Shown here: piece after piece, positions 29,696-39,159 of the stretch
Position numbering within the stretch: position 1 is the stretch's first letter
Layout: every line of letters starts with the position of its first letter
Origin: a virus
IMG/VR virus record: IMGVR_UViG_3300035695_000229
Coordinates: 1-42,717 of that record
Reading direction: 5' to 3' (one strand)
Length of the DNA: 42,717 nucleotides
Made by a program: the position numbers and the translations under genes
The notes under the pieces: model-generated
Told to the model about the DNA's origin: nothing
Database searches by the model: none
The model's input: only the letters and a program-made list of their open reading frames with translations

Positions 29696-29696
29696 C

Positions 29697-32192
29697 ATGT
29701 CGGCACGCGCCATGACGCTCGATGTTCTCGTCCGGCTCAGGGACCAGCTTTCCGGCGGTCTCAACAAGATCGTCGGGATGTTCCGCCGCCTGGGCTCGAT
29801 GGCGCGGACGATCGGCCTGCTCGGGGCTTCGGTGGCGGCCATCAGCTTCATGGGGCCGATCCGCGAAGCGGCGGCGTTTCAACAAAAGCTGCTCGATATC
29901 GCCGGCACCGCGGAACTCTCCGGCAAAGCGTCGTTCGACTTTGCTGATAAGGCCAAAACGCAATATGAAGCGCTGGCGCTGGCGAGCGCTCAGGCCTCGC
30001 AAACGATCGCCGCTGGCGCCGGCCAGATGATTGCCGCCGGCCTCGATCAGAAACTGGTGGACGCATCGATCGGCAATATCGCCATGGCCACAGCCGCAGC
30101 CAATGCCGAATTCTCCGATATGGCCGGGCTCTCGACATCCCTGCTGCAGAACCTCAGGCTTCCGGCCAATCAGCTCAAGGATTCGCTCGGCGCACTGGTA
30201 ATCTCGGGCAAACTCGGCGCGTTCGAACTGAAAGACATGGCCAAATATTTCCCGAGCCTGACAGGCCAAATGGCCAAGTTCGGCGTGACCGGCCGCGAGG
30301 CGGTCAACTTCCTGGGCGCTGCTTTGCAAATCGCCAAGATGGGGACATCCGACCCGGCCGAGGCGGCCAACAATCTGAGAAACTTCCTGTTGAAGGTTAT
30401 GTCACCGGCGACGGTCAAGAATTTCAAGGATATGGGCGTCAACATAGAGCAGCTCATGCAGGATGCCGCCACACAGGGCCTGGACCCGCTCGAGGCGGTG
30501 CTGCAGAAGATCACCACGCTGACCAAAGCTTCCGGCGTCGACATTGCCGCCATGATGGCGAAGGCCAAGGCCAGCGGACTTCAAGGTGCGGACGCCCTTG
30601 CCGCCGTGCGCTCGCAGCTGGAAAAAATCCACGCGGCCGGCGCACTCGGCAATCTCTTCGCCGACCAGCAGGTGATGGATTTCCTGATCCCCTACATGGC
30701 CAATGTCGACAAATTCAAACAGATCAAGGATGAGGTTGCCAAGGCGACCGGCGCTGTCATCGATCGCGATTCGGCCACACAACTTGCCGGTCTGAATGAT
30801 CAACTCAAAATCTTCGAGGAAATCGGCACCCAGGCGAGCCGCGAAGTCGGCTTTGCCTTTGGCGCATGGCTGCCTGTCATCAACAGCAATCTCGAAGCGG
30901 CGCTGAAATGGTTTCGCGAGTGGAATGCACAGACTGGCGGGCTAGGTACGAGGCTGTTGACGCTCGCCGGCGGCGGCATCCTGGCGGCAACCGCACTCGG
31001 GGCGCTCGGCATTGCCCTGCCGGTGATCGGGGCAGGATTTTCCCTGGTGCTGGCCCTGGCCTCGCCGCTGGGCGCGGCGATCGCCATCATCGCGTTTGCC
31101 GCGTGGCATATTTACAAGAACTGGGCGCTCTACGGGCCGCGTCTCAAGCGCCTTTGGGATGGCGCTAAAACCAGCTTTGAACAGTTCATGAATGGTCATA
31201 GTCCGCAATTCATCCGGGGCCTCGCAGCCGGGATTGCCGCACTGGCGGGCCTGTTTTTCCCCAAGGCATTTGCATTGTTCGTGCTTCAGGATCTGATGAA
31301 ATGGTTTGAAGGCAAAGCCAGTGTCATCGGCGACGTTTCGAAAGCGCTCAGCCGCCTCACAGGCATCGACGCCAACAAGATCGGCAAGGTTTTGAGTATT
31401 GTCGCCGGCGCCGGCGCGGGATTGCTGCTGTTCGGCGGACCGCTGATGGGGCTTGGCCGTAATATCGCGTCGATTGCAGGAGGCCTTGGGCTGTTGGGTG
31501 GCGCCAATGCCGCCGCCGGCCTTGGGACGCTGGAAACATTGGGTGGGCTGTCGATTGCCGGCGGGTTGAGCGCGCTGGCGCTTTCCGCCGCCGCCGCTGC
31601 AGGCTCGATCAAGCTGCTCTATGACGCGATGAAGCAAGACCCGAAGCTGACCAATGCGATCGGCTCCACCATGTTCAACACGTGGTATGACCGCGTTGCT
31701 GATCTCTTCCGCGCCGGCCCGAATTCGCCGGAAACCGTGTTTGCCAATGACAATCCTAATCTGGGCCCGGGCAACAAGGGAACCCCGATGCCGGCCAAGC
31801 AGCGGGCGAAGGAACAAGCGACATTCAACCGGCCTGAAGTGGTGGATTGGAAGTTGCTGCAGGCGAAAAAGGAAACGGAAGAAGCACTCAAGGCCGGCAA
31901 GCTGAACACCGGATCGTGGTGGGAAAAGACCAAAAGCGATCTGGATGCCATTTCCAAAGTCGGTACCGCATTGAAGGCACCTCAGATCAAGCGCGGCTCG
32001 ACCGACACATTGCCCGGCAAAACCAAAGACGATCTCGGCGTGACGCGCGGCGTGGCTCCTGCCCAGGTCAAGGTTGGCGGCACCATCGTCATCAAGGTCG
32101 ATGGCCTCGGCAAGGTGACCTCGGCGGTGTCGACCAATTCCAATGTCAAGCTCGAGACCGGGTCCACCGGCCGCGTTGTCGGGAGAGTATGA
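29697..32192 (+). CDS. Tail tape measure protein
   Basis: This 831-aa protein sets tail length. It begins LVRLRDQLSGGLNKIVGMFRRLGSMARTIGLLGASVAAISF and is followed by a PhageMin_Tail-type domain (QTIAAGAGQMIAAGLDQKLVDASIGNIAMATAAANAEFSDMAGLSTSLLQ). Several hydrophobic stretches lie in the middle (LLTLAGGGILAATALGALGIALPVIGAGFSLVLALASPLGAAIAIIAFAAW, then LGRNIASIAGGLGLLGGANAAAGL), as usual for proteins that can enter membranes. The C-terminal part is hydrophilic. It starts 1 nt after the chaperone stop, consistent with Mu order. Confidence 0.95.
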   Translation: MSARAMTLDVLVRLRDQLSGGLNKIVGMFRRLGSMARTIGLLGASVAAISFMGPIREAAAFQQKLLDIAGTAELSGKASFDFADKAKTQYEALALASAQASQTIAAGAGQMIAAGLDQKLVDASIGNIAMATAAANAEFSDMAGLSTSLLQNLRLPANQLKDSLGALVISGKLGAFELKDMAKYFPSLTGQMAKFGVTGREAVNFLGAALQIAKMGTSDPAEAANNLRNFLLKVMSPATVKNFKDMGVNIEQLMQDAATQGLDPLEAVLQKITTLTKASGVDIAAMMAKAKASGLQGADALAAVRSQLEKIHAAGALGNLFADQQVMDFLIPYMANVDKFKQIKDEVAKATGAVIDRDSATQLAGLNDQLKIFEEIGTQASREVGFAFGAWLPVINSNLEAALKWFREWNAQTGGLGTRLLTLAGGGILAATALGALGIALPVIGAGFSLVLALASPLGAAIAIIAFAAWHIYKNWALYGPRLKRLWDGAKTSFEQFMNGHSPQFIRGLAAGIAALAGLFFPKAFALFVLQDLMKWFEGKASVIGDVSKALSRLTGIDANKIGKVLSIVAGAGAGLLLFGGPLMGLGRNIASIAGGLGLLGGANAAAGLGTLETLGGLSIAGGLSALALSAAAAAGSIKLLYDAMKQDPKLTNAIGSTMFNTWYDRVADLFRAGPNSPETVFANDNPNLGPGNKGTPMPAKQRAKEQATFNRPEVVDWKLLQAKKETEEALKAGKLNTGSWWEKTKSDLDAISKVGTALKAPQIKRGSTDTLPGKTKDDLGVTRGVAPAQVKVGGTIVIKVDGLGKVTSAVSTNSNVKLETGSTGRVVGRV

Positions 32193-33442
32193 TGTGGTTT
32201 GACAGCGACGGCGATCTTTTGCCCGGCCTGTTGCCCGGGCTCTATCGCGGCATCAGTTTCTTCTGTCCCGACACCTCGACCAAGGCAGGCCGCCGGGTGG
32301 CCGAGACGCTGTTTCCCGGCGTTGAATGGGCGGCCTATGACGATATGGGTTATCTGCCCGATACCGTCGATATTTCGGCGCTGGTGATCAGCGACGACTA
32401 TATTGCCATCGCTCAGCAGATCCGGAGCGCCTTCAAGACGCCGGGGCCCGCAACGCTGATCCACCCGTGGCTCGGGCCCATGACGGTGATCCTGCAGGAT
32501 CCCGGTGAGATATCCTTTGCGGCGGCCGAGCTGCGGGTGGTGCGGTTTACCGCGACGTTCAAGGTGCAGGCCGAGGGCGCGGGCTTCGGCTTTGGCGCAT
32601 CGACGCTCACCGGCCTGGTGCTCGGCATTGCCGATGTGGTGACCACGGCGAGCGCCCTGGTTTCCGCCGTCGATGACACGGTGATATCAACCGTCAAGGC
32701 CAAGGCGTCGACCAGATCCGGACGGATTGTCATCGCCGCCGCCGACGATGTTGCCGCGCCCGCCGGCTCGCTGCGTTTCGTGCCGCGCCTCAAAGCCTCG
32801 CTGCCGGCACGGGTGGACAGCCCTTCTGCCTATGACGCCATGATGATTGATATTGCTGGGCGGATCTCGGCGCGCGATCGCGTTCCGGCCGTTGCGCCGG
32901 CAGCCTCGGCGGTGATCGAAGCCAAGCCCACGCCCTCCGCCCTGGTGACGGTTGGCCTCGATCTCGCAACCGCTCTGGTCGCAGCGATATCAGACGCGCC
33001 ATCGAGCGCCGATGCCGCCTTGATTGCATCAGGCGCGGCGCACCTGGTCGCAAGCCTCGCCACCCAGGCGCTCGATGTCGATTACGATTCGCGAAACGCC
33101 GCGATCGCCTATCGGACTTCGGCATCCACAGCGATCGGCGATCTGATGGACGCGATGACGGCGATCTCATCCGATCTGATGGTGGCCGAGGCCGGCGCAA
33201 TGCGCCGCGCACTGCGGGCGCTGCAGACCGCCATCATCAAGGACGTCAACGAGACGATCGGCCGCCTGCCGCGTGTCGTCACCTTTTCGCCCGGCCAGCC
33301 GATCGACGCCTTTTTGCTGGCCACCCATGTCGCCGGCAACCAGCCCGACAAGATCGAGGCGGTCTATCGCGATATTGTCGCCCGCAACCGGCCGCGCCAT
33401 CCCGCCCAGATCGATAGCGATGCGATCGAGGTCAAACTATGA
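32189..33442 (+). CDS. N: Tail/DNA circularisation protein (Mu gpN)
   Basis: The open frame starts upstream, but I choose ATG 32189 (ATGA overlap) or the adjacent ATG 32192, with GGGAG just before. The N-terminal part (GLYRGISFFCPDTSTKAGRRVAETLFPGVEWAAYDDMGYLPDTVDISALVISDDY...HPWLGPMTVILQDPGEISFAAAELRVVRFTATF) matches the DNA_circ_N domain of Mu gpN, a baseplate/tail hub component. The remainder is Ala-rich and helical. Confidence 0.92.
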   Translation: MMWFDSDGDLLPGLLPGLYRGISFFCPDTSTKAGRRVAETLFPGVEWAAYDDMGYLPDTVDISALVISDDYIAIAQQIRSAFKTPGPATLIHPWLGPMTVILQDPGEISFAAAELRVVRFTATFKVQAEGAGFGFGASTLTGLVLGIADVVTTASALVSAVDDTVISTVKAKASTRSGRIVIAAADDVAAPAGSLRFVPRLKASLPARVDSPSAYDAMMIDIAGRISARDRVPAVAPAASAVIEAKPTPSALVTVGLDLATALVAAISDAPSSADAALIASGAAHLVASLATQALDVDYDSRNAAIAYRTSASTAIGDLMDAMTAISSDLMVAEAGAMRRALRALQTAIIKDVNETIGRLPRVVTFSPGQPIDAFLLATHVAGNQPDKIEAVYRDIVARNRPRHPAQIDSDAIEVKL

Positions 33443-34629
33443 AAACCCAGGGCATTTCAGTGCTGTTCGACGGGACCGAGTTTTCCGAATGGACCTCGGC
33501 CGAGGTTAGCCGCGACATGAAGGATCTGTCGGGCAAGTTCAATTTTACGATCCGGGATGACACCCGTAACGTCGCCTCACTGGAATTCGCGACAACCGAC
33601 GCGGCGGTTGACATCGAGCCCGGTGCGACCGCTGAAATCTATGTCGACGGCCAGCTCTGCCTTGTCGGCTATGTCGATAGCGTTGAACCTGACATCGATC
33701 ACGAACATGCCGAGGTGCGGATATCAGGCCGCGATAAGACCGGTGACCTGGTCGACTGCGCGGCTATGAAGGATGGGCCAGCCGAGTTCAACAATGTGAA
33801 GCTCGAGGACGCGGTCAAGCGGGTTGTGGCTCCCTATGGGCTTTCCGTCCGCTCTGAGGTCGACACCGGCGAACCCTTCACGCGCTATTCGTTGGACCTC
33901 TCCGAAACCGCCTTCTCGGCCGTTGAGAAGGGCACGCGCTCGCGCCGCGTCTTGATCCTGTCGGATGGCGTTGGCGGCGTGGTGATCACCCGCACTGGCT
34001 CGACCCGCGCGCCGGACGGACTGACTTTGCCCGGCAACGTCAAATCATCAAAGGGTAAGAAGTCCTTCGAGAAGCGCCACTCCGAAACCATCGTGCGCGG
34101 CCAGGCCGAAAAAACCGGCAAGGAACGCAAGGGAGATGCCCCGCTCGATGCCACAGCCGACCCCGTCAGCCCCGGCGATCGGACGGCCACCGATGGCTCG
34201 GCGACCGAGACCGAGCGCAAGGGCACCGTGGCGACCGGAAGGGCGATCGACCCGGAAATCACCCGCTACCGGCCGATCGTCCATCTCGCCCGCTCCAAGG
34301 CGGACGGCCAATCCGCCCAGGACGAGGCCGACTGGCGGATGCGCACGGCGCGCGGCGAAAGCGAAGAGCTGACCTATTCGGTAAACAACCATTCGGCCAA
34401 TGGCAGCCTGTGGCGCGTCAATGAGATCACCACGGTTTGTGACGCCTTCCAGAAGGTCAACCGCGATATGCTGATTTCAAACGTGGCGTTTCGTGAGGAT
34501 GAAAGCGGACGTGAGACGGAGCTGAAAGTGGTGAGCCCTGAAGCCTTCGACACCAGCAAAACAGGCGCGCAGCGCAGCAACGCGACCTCGAAATCCAAGT
34601 CGCTCGATTCGACGGCGGAGGCATTATGA
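33439..34629 (+). CDS. P: Baseplate hub protein (Mu gpP, gp44)
   Basis: ATGA overlap with gpN. The 396-aa product follows the gpP pattern (DGTEFSEWTSAEVSRDMKDLSGKFNFTIRD..., GATAEIYVDGQLCLVGYVDSVEPDID, ISGRDKTGDLVDCAAM, LEDAVKRVVAPYGLSVRSEVDTGE). A long charged low-complexity insert (about residues 195-275, rich in Lys, Glu, Asp, Thr) interrupts the middle. In Mu this protein forms the hub carrying the spike, and gene P has its own late promoter. Confidence 0.93.
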   Translation: MKTQGISVLFDGTEFSEWTSAEVSRDMKDLSGKFNFTIRDDTRNVASLEFATTDAAVDIEPGATAEIYVDGQLCLVGYVDSVEPDIDHEHAEVRISGRDKTGDLVDCAAMKDGPAEFNNVKLEDAVKRVVAPYGLSVRSEVDTGEPFTRYSLDLSETAFSAVEKGTRSRRVLILSDGVGGVVITRTGSTRAPDGLTLPGNVKSSKGKKSFEKRHSETIVRGQAEKTGKERKGDAPLDATADPVSPGDRTATDGSATETERKGTVATGRAIDPEITRYRPIVHLARSKADGQSAQDEADWRMRTARGESEELTYSVNNHSANGSLWRVNEITTVCDAFQKVNRDMLISNVAFREDESGRETELKVVSPEAFDTSKTGAQRSNATSKSKSLDSTAEAL

Positions 34630-35144
34630 CGGACAAGGAAACAGCCGACAGCTTGCGCGGCATGGTGCGCCGGGTCACCCTCAAAAACGTCAAGGATACC
34701 GGCGAAACCCAGACGGCCTCGATCGAGGTGGCGGACGGAATTTTCCGCGACGATGTCGAAATTCACCAGCCCTACGGGTTTGCGAGTTCGGTACCGGAGG
34801 ACGGCGCACTGGGGTTGGCCTTAGCTATTGGAGGAGACCAGGGAGACATAGTTGTTATTCCGGCGGCCAATCCTTCAAAGCGGATGGGGAAACTCAATCC
34901 GGAGGAAACGGGCATCTACAACGCCTCGGGAGACAAGATTGTGCTCGGCGCTGACGGCTCCATTTCCATCATGGCCGGCGCGGACCTGACCGTTAAGATC
35001 GGAGGAGTAACCTTCCAAATCTCGGGCGACGGCGTTGATATCACCGGCGGGTTTGTTCGGCACAACGGCAAGAACATCGGCTCGACGCATCATCATAGCG
35101 ATGTCACGCCGGGCGCTGGCGAGACCGGCGATCCCTTGCCGTGA
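34626..35144 (+). CDS. Baseplate central spike (Mu gp45)
   Basis: This 172-aa protein has an OB-fold N-terminal region (VRRVTLKNVKDTGETQTASIEVADGIFRDDVEIHQPYGFASSVPEDG) and a beta-helical spike stem (YNASGDKIVLGADGSISIMAGADLTVKIGGVTFQI). Its tip reads GKNIGSTHHHSDVTPG. The H-x-H motif binds an iron ion in the known Mu and P2 spikes. It pierces the outer membrane. ATGA overlap with gpP. Confidence 0.93.
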   Translation: MTDKETADSLRGMVRRVTLKNVKDTGETQTASIEVADGIFRDDVEIHQPYGFASSVPEDGALGLALAIGGDQGDIVVIPAANPSKRMGKLNPEETGIYNASGDKIVLGADGSISIMAGADLTVKIGGVTFQISGDGVDITGGFVRHNGKNIGSTHHHSDVTPGAGETGDPLP

Positions 35145-35149
35145 TCCTG

Positions 35150-35170
35150 CCGCCCGTCCAGGCGGGCATG
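35150..35170 (+). promoter_or_regulatory. Late-module dyad 3, before gp46
   Basis: CCGCC (35150-35154), CGTCCA, GGCGG (35161-35165), then GCATGAAC, matching the copy at 22676 in both arms and the GCATGAAC flank. The gp46 ATG lies 54 nt from the dyad start and is preceded by GTGCGGCC. An alternating CG tract (35180-35190) sits between, followed by a -10-like GATAGC. Confidence 0.65.
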
Positions 35171-35203
35171 AACTGATCCGCGCGCGCGCGATAGCGTGCG
35201 GCC

Positions 35204-35665
35204 ATGTTTTACGATCTCGCCCTTGTCTATGACCCGGATGCGCGCGCTTGCGATCTAGCGATCGGCGACGATGGCGATCTGATGATCGATGAGACCGCGA
35301 TCACCCCTATGCTGCTCTCGATCGGGCTGGACCGCCGGGCAGCCAATGACGACGAATTGCCTGACGGACGCACCCAATATCTCGCGCCTGTTTCCTTCTC
35401 CGAACGGCGGGGCGGCCCGGGCGATGCGCTCGATCCCTTCGGTGCAATGACCGGCTCCAGGCTCTGGCTCGCCAACCGCGCCAAGCAAACAGAGACCACA
35501 AGACAGCTCTTCGCCTTCTGGCTGGCCGAATGCCTCACCTGGGCGAAAGCCGAAACGGGTGTGGCCGCCGAGATCGAGGTCGAATGGCGCGCCGCCGGAC
35601 TGCTGGCCTTCCGCTGCATGGTATCAGACGCGACGATCGCGCTTTCCAAACGCGTGGAGGGCTGA
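35204..35665 (+). CDS. Baseplate protein (Mu gp46)
   Basis: This 153-aa protein follows the GP46 family pattern: DLALVYDPDARACDLAIGDDGDLMIDETAITPMLLSIGLDRRAANDDELPDG, then RRGGPGDALDPFGAMTGSRLWLANRAKQTETTRQLFAFWLAECLTWAKAETGVAAEIEVEW. It connects the hub and wedge. No clear ribosome-binding site precedes the ATG, only GTGCGGCC. Confidence 0.92.
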   Translation: MFYDLALVYDPDARACDLAIGDDGDLMIDETAITPMLLSIGLDRRAANDDELPDGRTQYLAPVSFSERRGGPGDALDPFGAMTGSRLWLANRAKQTETTRQLFAFWLAECLTWAKAETGVAAEIEVEWRAAGLLAFRCMVSDATIALSKRVEG

Positions 35666-35666
35666 C

Positions 35667-36812
35667 ATGAGCTGGCCCGTTCCGACAGCCAAAGTCATCG
35701 CCGAGCGCTTCGCCGGCACACTTGAGACGGCGATTACCAGGCTGAAACCTTTGCTCGATCCGACCGCGATTTCGCGGGCGGTGCGCTCGTCCAAGGGCAT
35801 GTTCGCACAGATCGGCCGGGCAATCGCGCTCGAAGCCCGCGAACTTCATGACCATATCGCCTGGTGGGGCAGGCAGTATTTCCCCGATACCGCCGAAGAA
35901 GAGTTGGTTCTGCGCCATGCGGCGATCTGGGGTGTCGATCAGCGCGCAGCCATCGCGGCAACGGGCACAGTCCTGGTCGAAGGAACGATTGGCACGGCGC
36001 TGCCATCCGGCATCGAGCTTTCCGCCTCTGACGCCACCCGCTTCATCACCACGGCCACGGCGACGATCGGTAGCGGCGGCACGACAAGCGTTGCGGCGGT
36101 GGCGGCCATTGCCGGTGCGGCCGGCAATATCGAGGCCGGCATCCGGCTGGTCACCATCACCTCTTATCCCGATATCACAAGGATCACGGTGGAAGATCCG
36201 GGCTTTGCAGGTGGCGCCGATGAAGAGGACTATAAGGAGCTTCAAAGCGCCGTTTTAGAGCGTATCAGGCAACCGCCGCATGGTGGCGCGGGCTTTGATT
36301 ATCCCACCTGGGTCAAGGACACCTTTGCCGCCAAGGCCGTGGCCGTGGTGGGGGATTGGATCGGACGCGGCTCGGTTGGCATCATCGTTGCCATGAAGGA
36401 TGTTGACGGCAATCCACGCGAAGCGACCGATCTTGAGTGTGCCGCTATCTTAGACCATCTCGGCCCGCCTGGCACATCTCTTGGGGTGCGGCCGGTGACC
36501 GCGCATGCCGTCGTCGTCACGGCCGAGATGACCGCAATCCCGATCACTGTCCGCCTGCGTCCCGACACGGTTGCCACCCGCGCGGCGGTGACCGAGGCTT
36601 TCACGCGCTATGTCGCCACGATCGGCGACGCAGACGATGCCCAGAACGCCTCGCCGATCGGCGCGATCATCGAACCGTCGCGGATCTCGGAAGCACTCTC
36701 GGCTGCCTCAGGCGAATATGCCCACGACCTGGTCGTACCGGCCGCTCGCACTGTGCTGGACAGCAGGCAATATCCGATTGCCGGTACGATCACATGGGCG
36801 GCCGCCTTATGA
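35667..36812 (+). CDS. Baseplate wedge protein J-like (Mu gp47)
   Basis: I start at ATG 35667; the earlier codons are shadow of gp46. The 381-aa product has the Baseplate J pattern: HDHIAWWGRQYFPDTAEEELVLRHAAIWGVDQRAAIAATGTVLVEGTIGTALPSG..., VEDPGFAGGADEEDYKELQSAVLERIRQPPHGGAGFDYPTWVKDTFAAKAVAVVGDWIGRGSVGIIVAMKDV. GGAGGG precedes the start. Confidence 0.94.
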   Translation: MSWPVPTAKVIAERFAGTLETAITRLKPLLDPTAISRAVRSSKGMFAQIGRAIALEARELHDHIAWWGRQYFPDTAEEELVLRHAAIWGVDQRAAIAATGTVLVEGTIGTALPSGIELSASDATRFITTATATIGSGGTTSVAAVAAIAGAAGNIEAGIRLVTITSYPDITRITVEDPGFAGGADEEDYKELQSAVLERIRQPPHGGAGFDYPTWVKDTFAAKAVAVVGDWIGRGSVGIIVAMKDVDGNPREATDLECAAILDHLGPPGTSLGVRPVTAHAVVVTAEMTAIPITVRLRPDTVATRAAVTEAFTRYVATIGDADDAQNASPIGAIIEPSRISEALSAASGEYAHDLVVPAARTVLDSRQYPIAGTITWAAAL

Positions 36813-37468
36813 CGCGCGCGCTGGACACCATCACCCGGTCGCTCATCGGCAAGCTGCATGTCGGCTGGGCCTTTGGAAAGCGTGGCGGCGTGCTGGACAC
36901 GCTGCTCGGGGCCGCCGCAATCACCATCCAGGACGCTGAACAATCGGCCGAGCTGCTGATGGATGAAATCGATCCGCGCAACGCCCGCGCCTTGTTGCCA
37001 GACTTCGAACGCGTATTAGGCCCGGATCCCTGCGGCCGCGATCTCAACGACCCCGATGTCCCTGCCCGCCAGCGGCTCGCCTATCAGCGCTGGGTAGCAC
37101 GCGGCGGCCAATCCATCCCCTACATGGTTGGCGTTGCCGCCAATCTCGGGGTGGAGATCGAGATCGAGGAGTTTTGGCCATCCAAAGCAGGCGGCTTTCG
37201 CTGCGGCCGGCCGCTGATTCCGGATGGCGAACAGTTCGTTTACCGCGTCAAGCTCGAGGGCGGTCGCGTCACAAAATTTCGCGCCGGCCTCAATTCGACA
37301 GGCCATCGCCTCGGCACCGTCGAGCTCTCGCCGATCGAGTGCGAGCTTCGCCGGATCAAGCCGGCCCACACCACCATCGTCTTCGCCTACCACGAGCTTT
37401 TGTTCTGGGGCGAGGAACAACTTGTCTATGACGGCGAGGCCCTTTCATGGGGCGTCGTCCTCGATTGA
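36809..37468 (+). CDS. Baseplate protein (DUF2313, Mu gp48)
   Basis: I start at ATG 36809 (ATGA overlap with gp47). The 219-aa product shows the DUF2313 pattern: SAELLMDEIDPRNARALLPDFERVLGPDPCGRDLNDPDVPARQRLAYQRWVARGGQSIPYMVGVAANLGVEIEIEEF. This corresponds to the P2 gpI-like wedge component on which the tail fibres are attached. Confidence 0.93.
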   Translation: MTRALDTITRSLIGKLHVGWAFGKRGGVLDTLLGAAAITIQDAEQSAELLMDEIDPRNARALLPDFERVLGPDPCGRDLNDPDVPARQRLAYQRWVARGGQSIPYMVGVAANLGVEIEIEEFWPSKAGGFRCGRPLIPDGEQFVYRVKLEGGRVTKFRAGLNSTGHRLGTVELSPIECELRRIKPAHTTIVFAYHELLFWGEEQLVYDGEALSWGVVLD

Positions 37469-37479
37469 GGGGATAAAGA

Positions 37480-38373
37480 ATGGATCGCACATTCGGCGCT
37501 GACAACATCGACATTGGTGGCGGCAAGCGCGGCTTTAAGGATGAGAACACCGTTGCCGGCACCTCAGGCACGGTGCTTGACGCGGCGTTTATGAACAGCC
37601 TCCAGGAAGAGATCCTCGCGGTGATCGAAGACGCTGACATTACCCCGAACAAAGACACCTGGACGCAACTTCTCGAAGCGATTACCGCCAAGATCAACGC
37701 TTCGCGCGTCTATCTGCCGATCTTTCCGGAGATCAAAACGACCGATGGCAAAATGCCGGTGACAGCCGTTTCGCCGGGGCTGATCCATGTCGAGGCAAAC
37801 ACCGATTTCATCATACGGGGCACCAAAAAATATACGACCGCGCTCGTGCCATTGGTGACGGCGGCGTCCAAGACCTATCATCTCAGGTGGAACGCCACCG
37901 ATGGCTTTGTGCTCAAGGATCTCTCGAACGCCGGCTACAATCCGACAGCCGTAGCCGAGACCAATTCAGGCTTTGATAGCACCTATGACGACATGCTCGT
38001 GGCGCGGATCGTCACCGATGGCGCGAATGTCGGCACAGTGACGACGCTGGTCAACAAGCCTGCTTTGCTGACCCAGGTGGTGGAGAACCAGGCGCTGAAT
38101 TCAGCGCTCGACTGGACGACACTGACCAGCTCCGCTGTCACCCTCAATTGGGCGCGGACGCCTGTATTCTCGCAGCCGGTCTGGCAGGAATTCCGATCGT
38201 TCAATCTCGAACCGAACGGTGCAGAGCATACGGTCGGCGGCATCATCCGCGCCTGCGGTATTAAGCCATCGGCGGCAACATCACGCTACGGCGCGCCTAA
38301 TCTCATCTATTGGTACGAGGATTCGACCTTGAACGACGGCTATCTGGCGTTCGTCTGGAACTTCCAGGCTTAG
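37480..38373 (+). CDS. Tail fibre protein, N-terminal attachment type
   Basis: This 297-aa protein begins with a short repeat-type tail-fibre N-terminus (GKRGFKDENTVAGTSGTVLDAAFMNSLQEEILAVIEDADITPNKDTWTQLLEAI), a pattern I associate with fibre adaptors following gp48. A beta-rich distal part follows, ending in IIRACGIKP...YGAPNLIYWYEDSTLNDGYLAFVWNFQA. It probably links the baseplate to the receptor-binding tailspike encoded further on. There is a GGGG stretch 8-12 nt before the start. Confidence 0.75.
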   Translation: MDRTFGADNIDIGGGKRGFKDENTVAGTSGTVLDAAFMNSLQEEILAVIEDADITPNKDTWTQLLEAITAKINASRVYLPIFPEIKTTDGKMPVTAVSPGLIHVEANTDFIIRGTKKYTTALVPLVTAASKTYHLRWNATDGFVLKDLSNAGYNPTAVAETNSGFDSTYDDMLVARIVTDGANVGTVTTLVNKPALLTQVVENQALNSALDWTTLTSSAVTLNWARTPVFSQPVWQEFRSFNLEPNGAEHTVGGIIRACGIKPSAATSRYGAPNLIYWYEDSTLNDGYLAFVWNFQA

Positions 38374-38384
38374 GGGGCCGGATC

Positions 38385-38867
38385 ATGACATATGACCTCA
38401 AAACCCCGCCCAGCAACCTTGCCAAGCGCCGCGCCATCGCGCTCGACTGGATCAAGACCTTGCGCCTGGACGACGGAAACGTCGTGCCGCAGGACGAGAC
38501 GCCGGCCACCTTTTTTCTCGCCATCACAGAGGCCGGCGATCTGGTCGCAACCAGCGTCGCACCTGTCACTTTGCTGGCAGCGACAACATTCACGCCTGAT
38601 GAAACGCACAACGGATCATTCGTCGGACTGACCGCCGCCGGGGATATTGCGGTGACGCTGCCGGCGACGCTGACGGCTGGATATTCGGTCTGCATTTCGC
38701 AAGAGGGGGCAGGCCAGATCACGTTTGCCGGCGAGGCCGGCGCAACACTCACCTCGGTCGATGGCATTGTGACAACACGCACACAATATTCGGCCGCCAC
38801 GGCCCTGGTGATCTCGAACACCATAGGCACAAACGCCGTCTGGCGGCTGACGGGAGACATGGAGTGA
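38385..38867 (+). CDS. Tail fibre-associated protein, 160 aa
   Basis: I start at ATG 38385; codons before it overlap the preceding fibre gene. The product is mostly beta-structured (TPDETHNGSFVGLTAAGDIAVTLPATLTAGYSVCISQEGAGQITFAGEAGATLTSVDG), a pattern of capsid-fibre and tail-fibre jelly-roll domains. The function is inferred from location. Confidence 0.65.
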   Translation: MTYDLKTPPSNLAKRRAIALDWIKTLRLDDGNVVPQDETPATFFLAITEAGDLVATSVAPVTLLAATTFTPDETHNGSFVGLTAAGDIAVTLPATLTAGYSVCISQEGAGQITFAGEAGATLTSVDGIVTTRTQYSAATALVISNTIGTNAVWRLTGDME

Positions 38868-38892
38868 CCAATATGATTTCAGGAGGCTCGCA

Positions 38893-39159
38893 GTGGCTCA
38901 ACGATTAAGCAGCATTTTAGCCGAGGATACATCCGCATCCTATTCGCCCACCGACGACGTTGTCGTCCAGGTCGACGCGCCCACACCTGTGACCGTCGAT
39001 GTCGAAATCAAGATGGATGCGTCACTGAATTGGGCTCTGGCCTATTCTTTTAGCTCCTACGCAGAGCCGGTTACCCGGCTCACGCGCGTGCCCTTCATGC
39101 GCTTCAAGTTTCGCGGCAACAAGGCCGGAAACACGGTCCAAATCTGGGATAATTTGTGA
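38893..39159 (+). CDS. Small fibre-region protein, 88 aa
   Basis: GTG 38893 is supported by a strong AGGAGG (38881-38886), 6 nt upstream. The product is a small beta protein (VVVQVDAPTPVTVDVEIKMDASLNWALAYSFSSYAEPVTRLTRVPFMRFKFRGNKAGNTVQIWDNL). I do not recognise it. It overlaps the next small gene by one base and belongs to the fibre module. Confidence 0.7.
   Translation: MAQRLSSILAEDTSASYSPTDDVVVQVDAPTPVTVDVEIKMDASLNWALAYSFSSYAEPVTRLTRVPFMRFKFRGNKAGNTVQIWDNL

Noticed and set aside
35179-35190. Alternating CG tract as a Z-DNA or regulatory element
   Set aside because: It is only about 12 bp long, in a GC-rich leader, and not present at the other late dyads.
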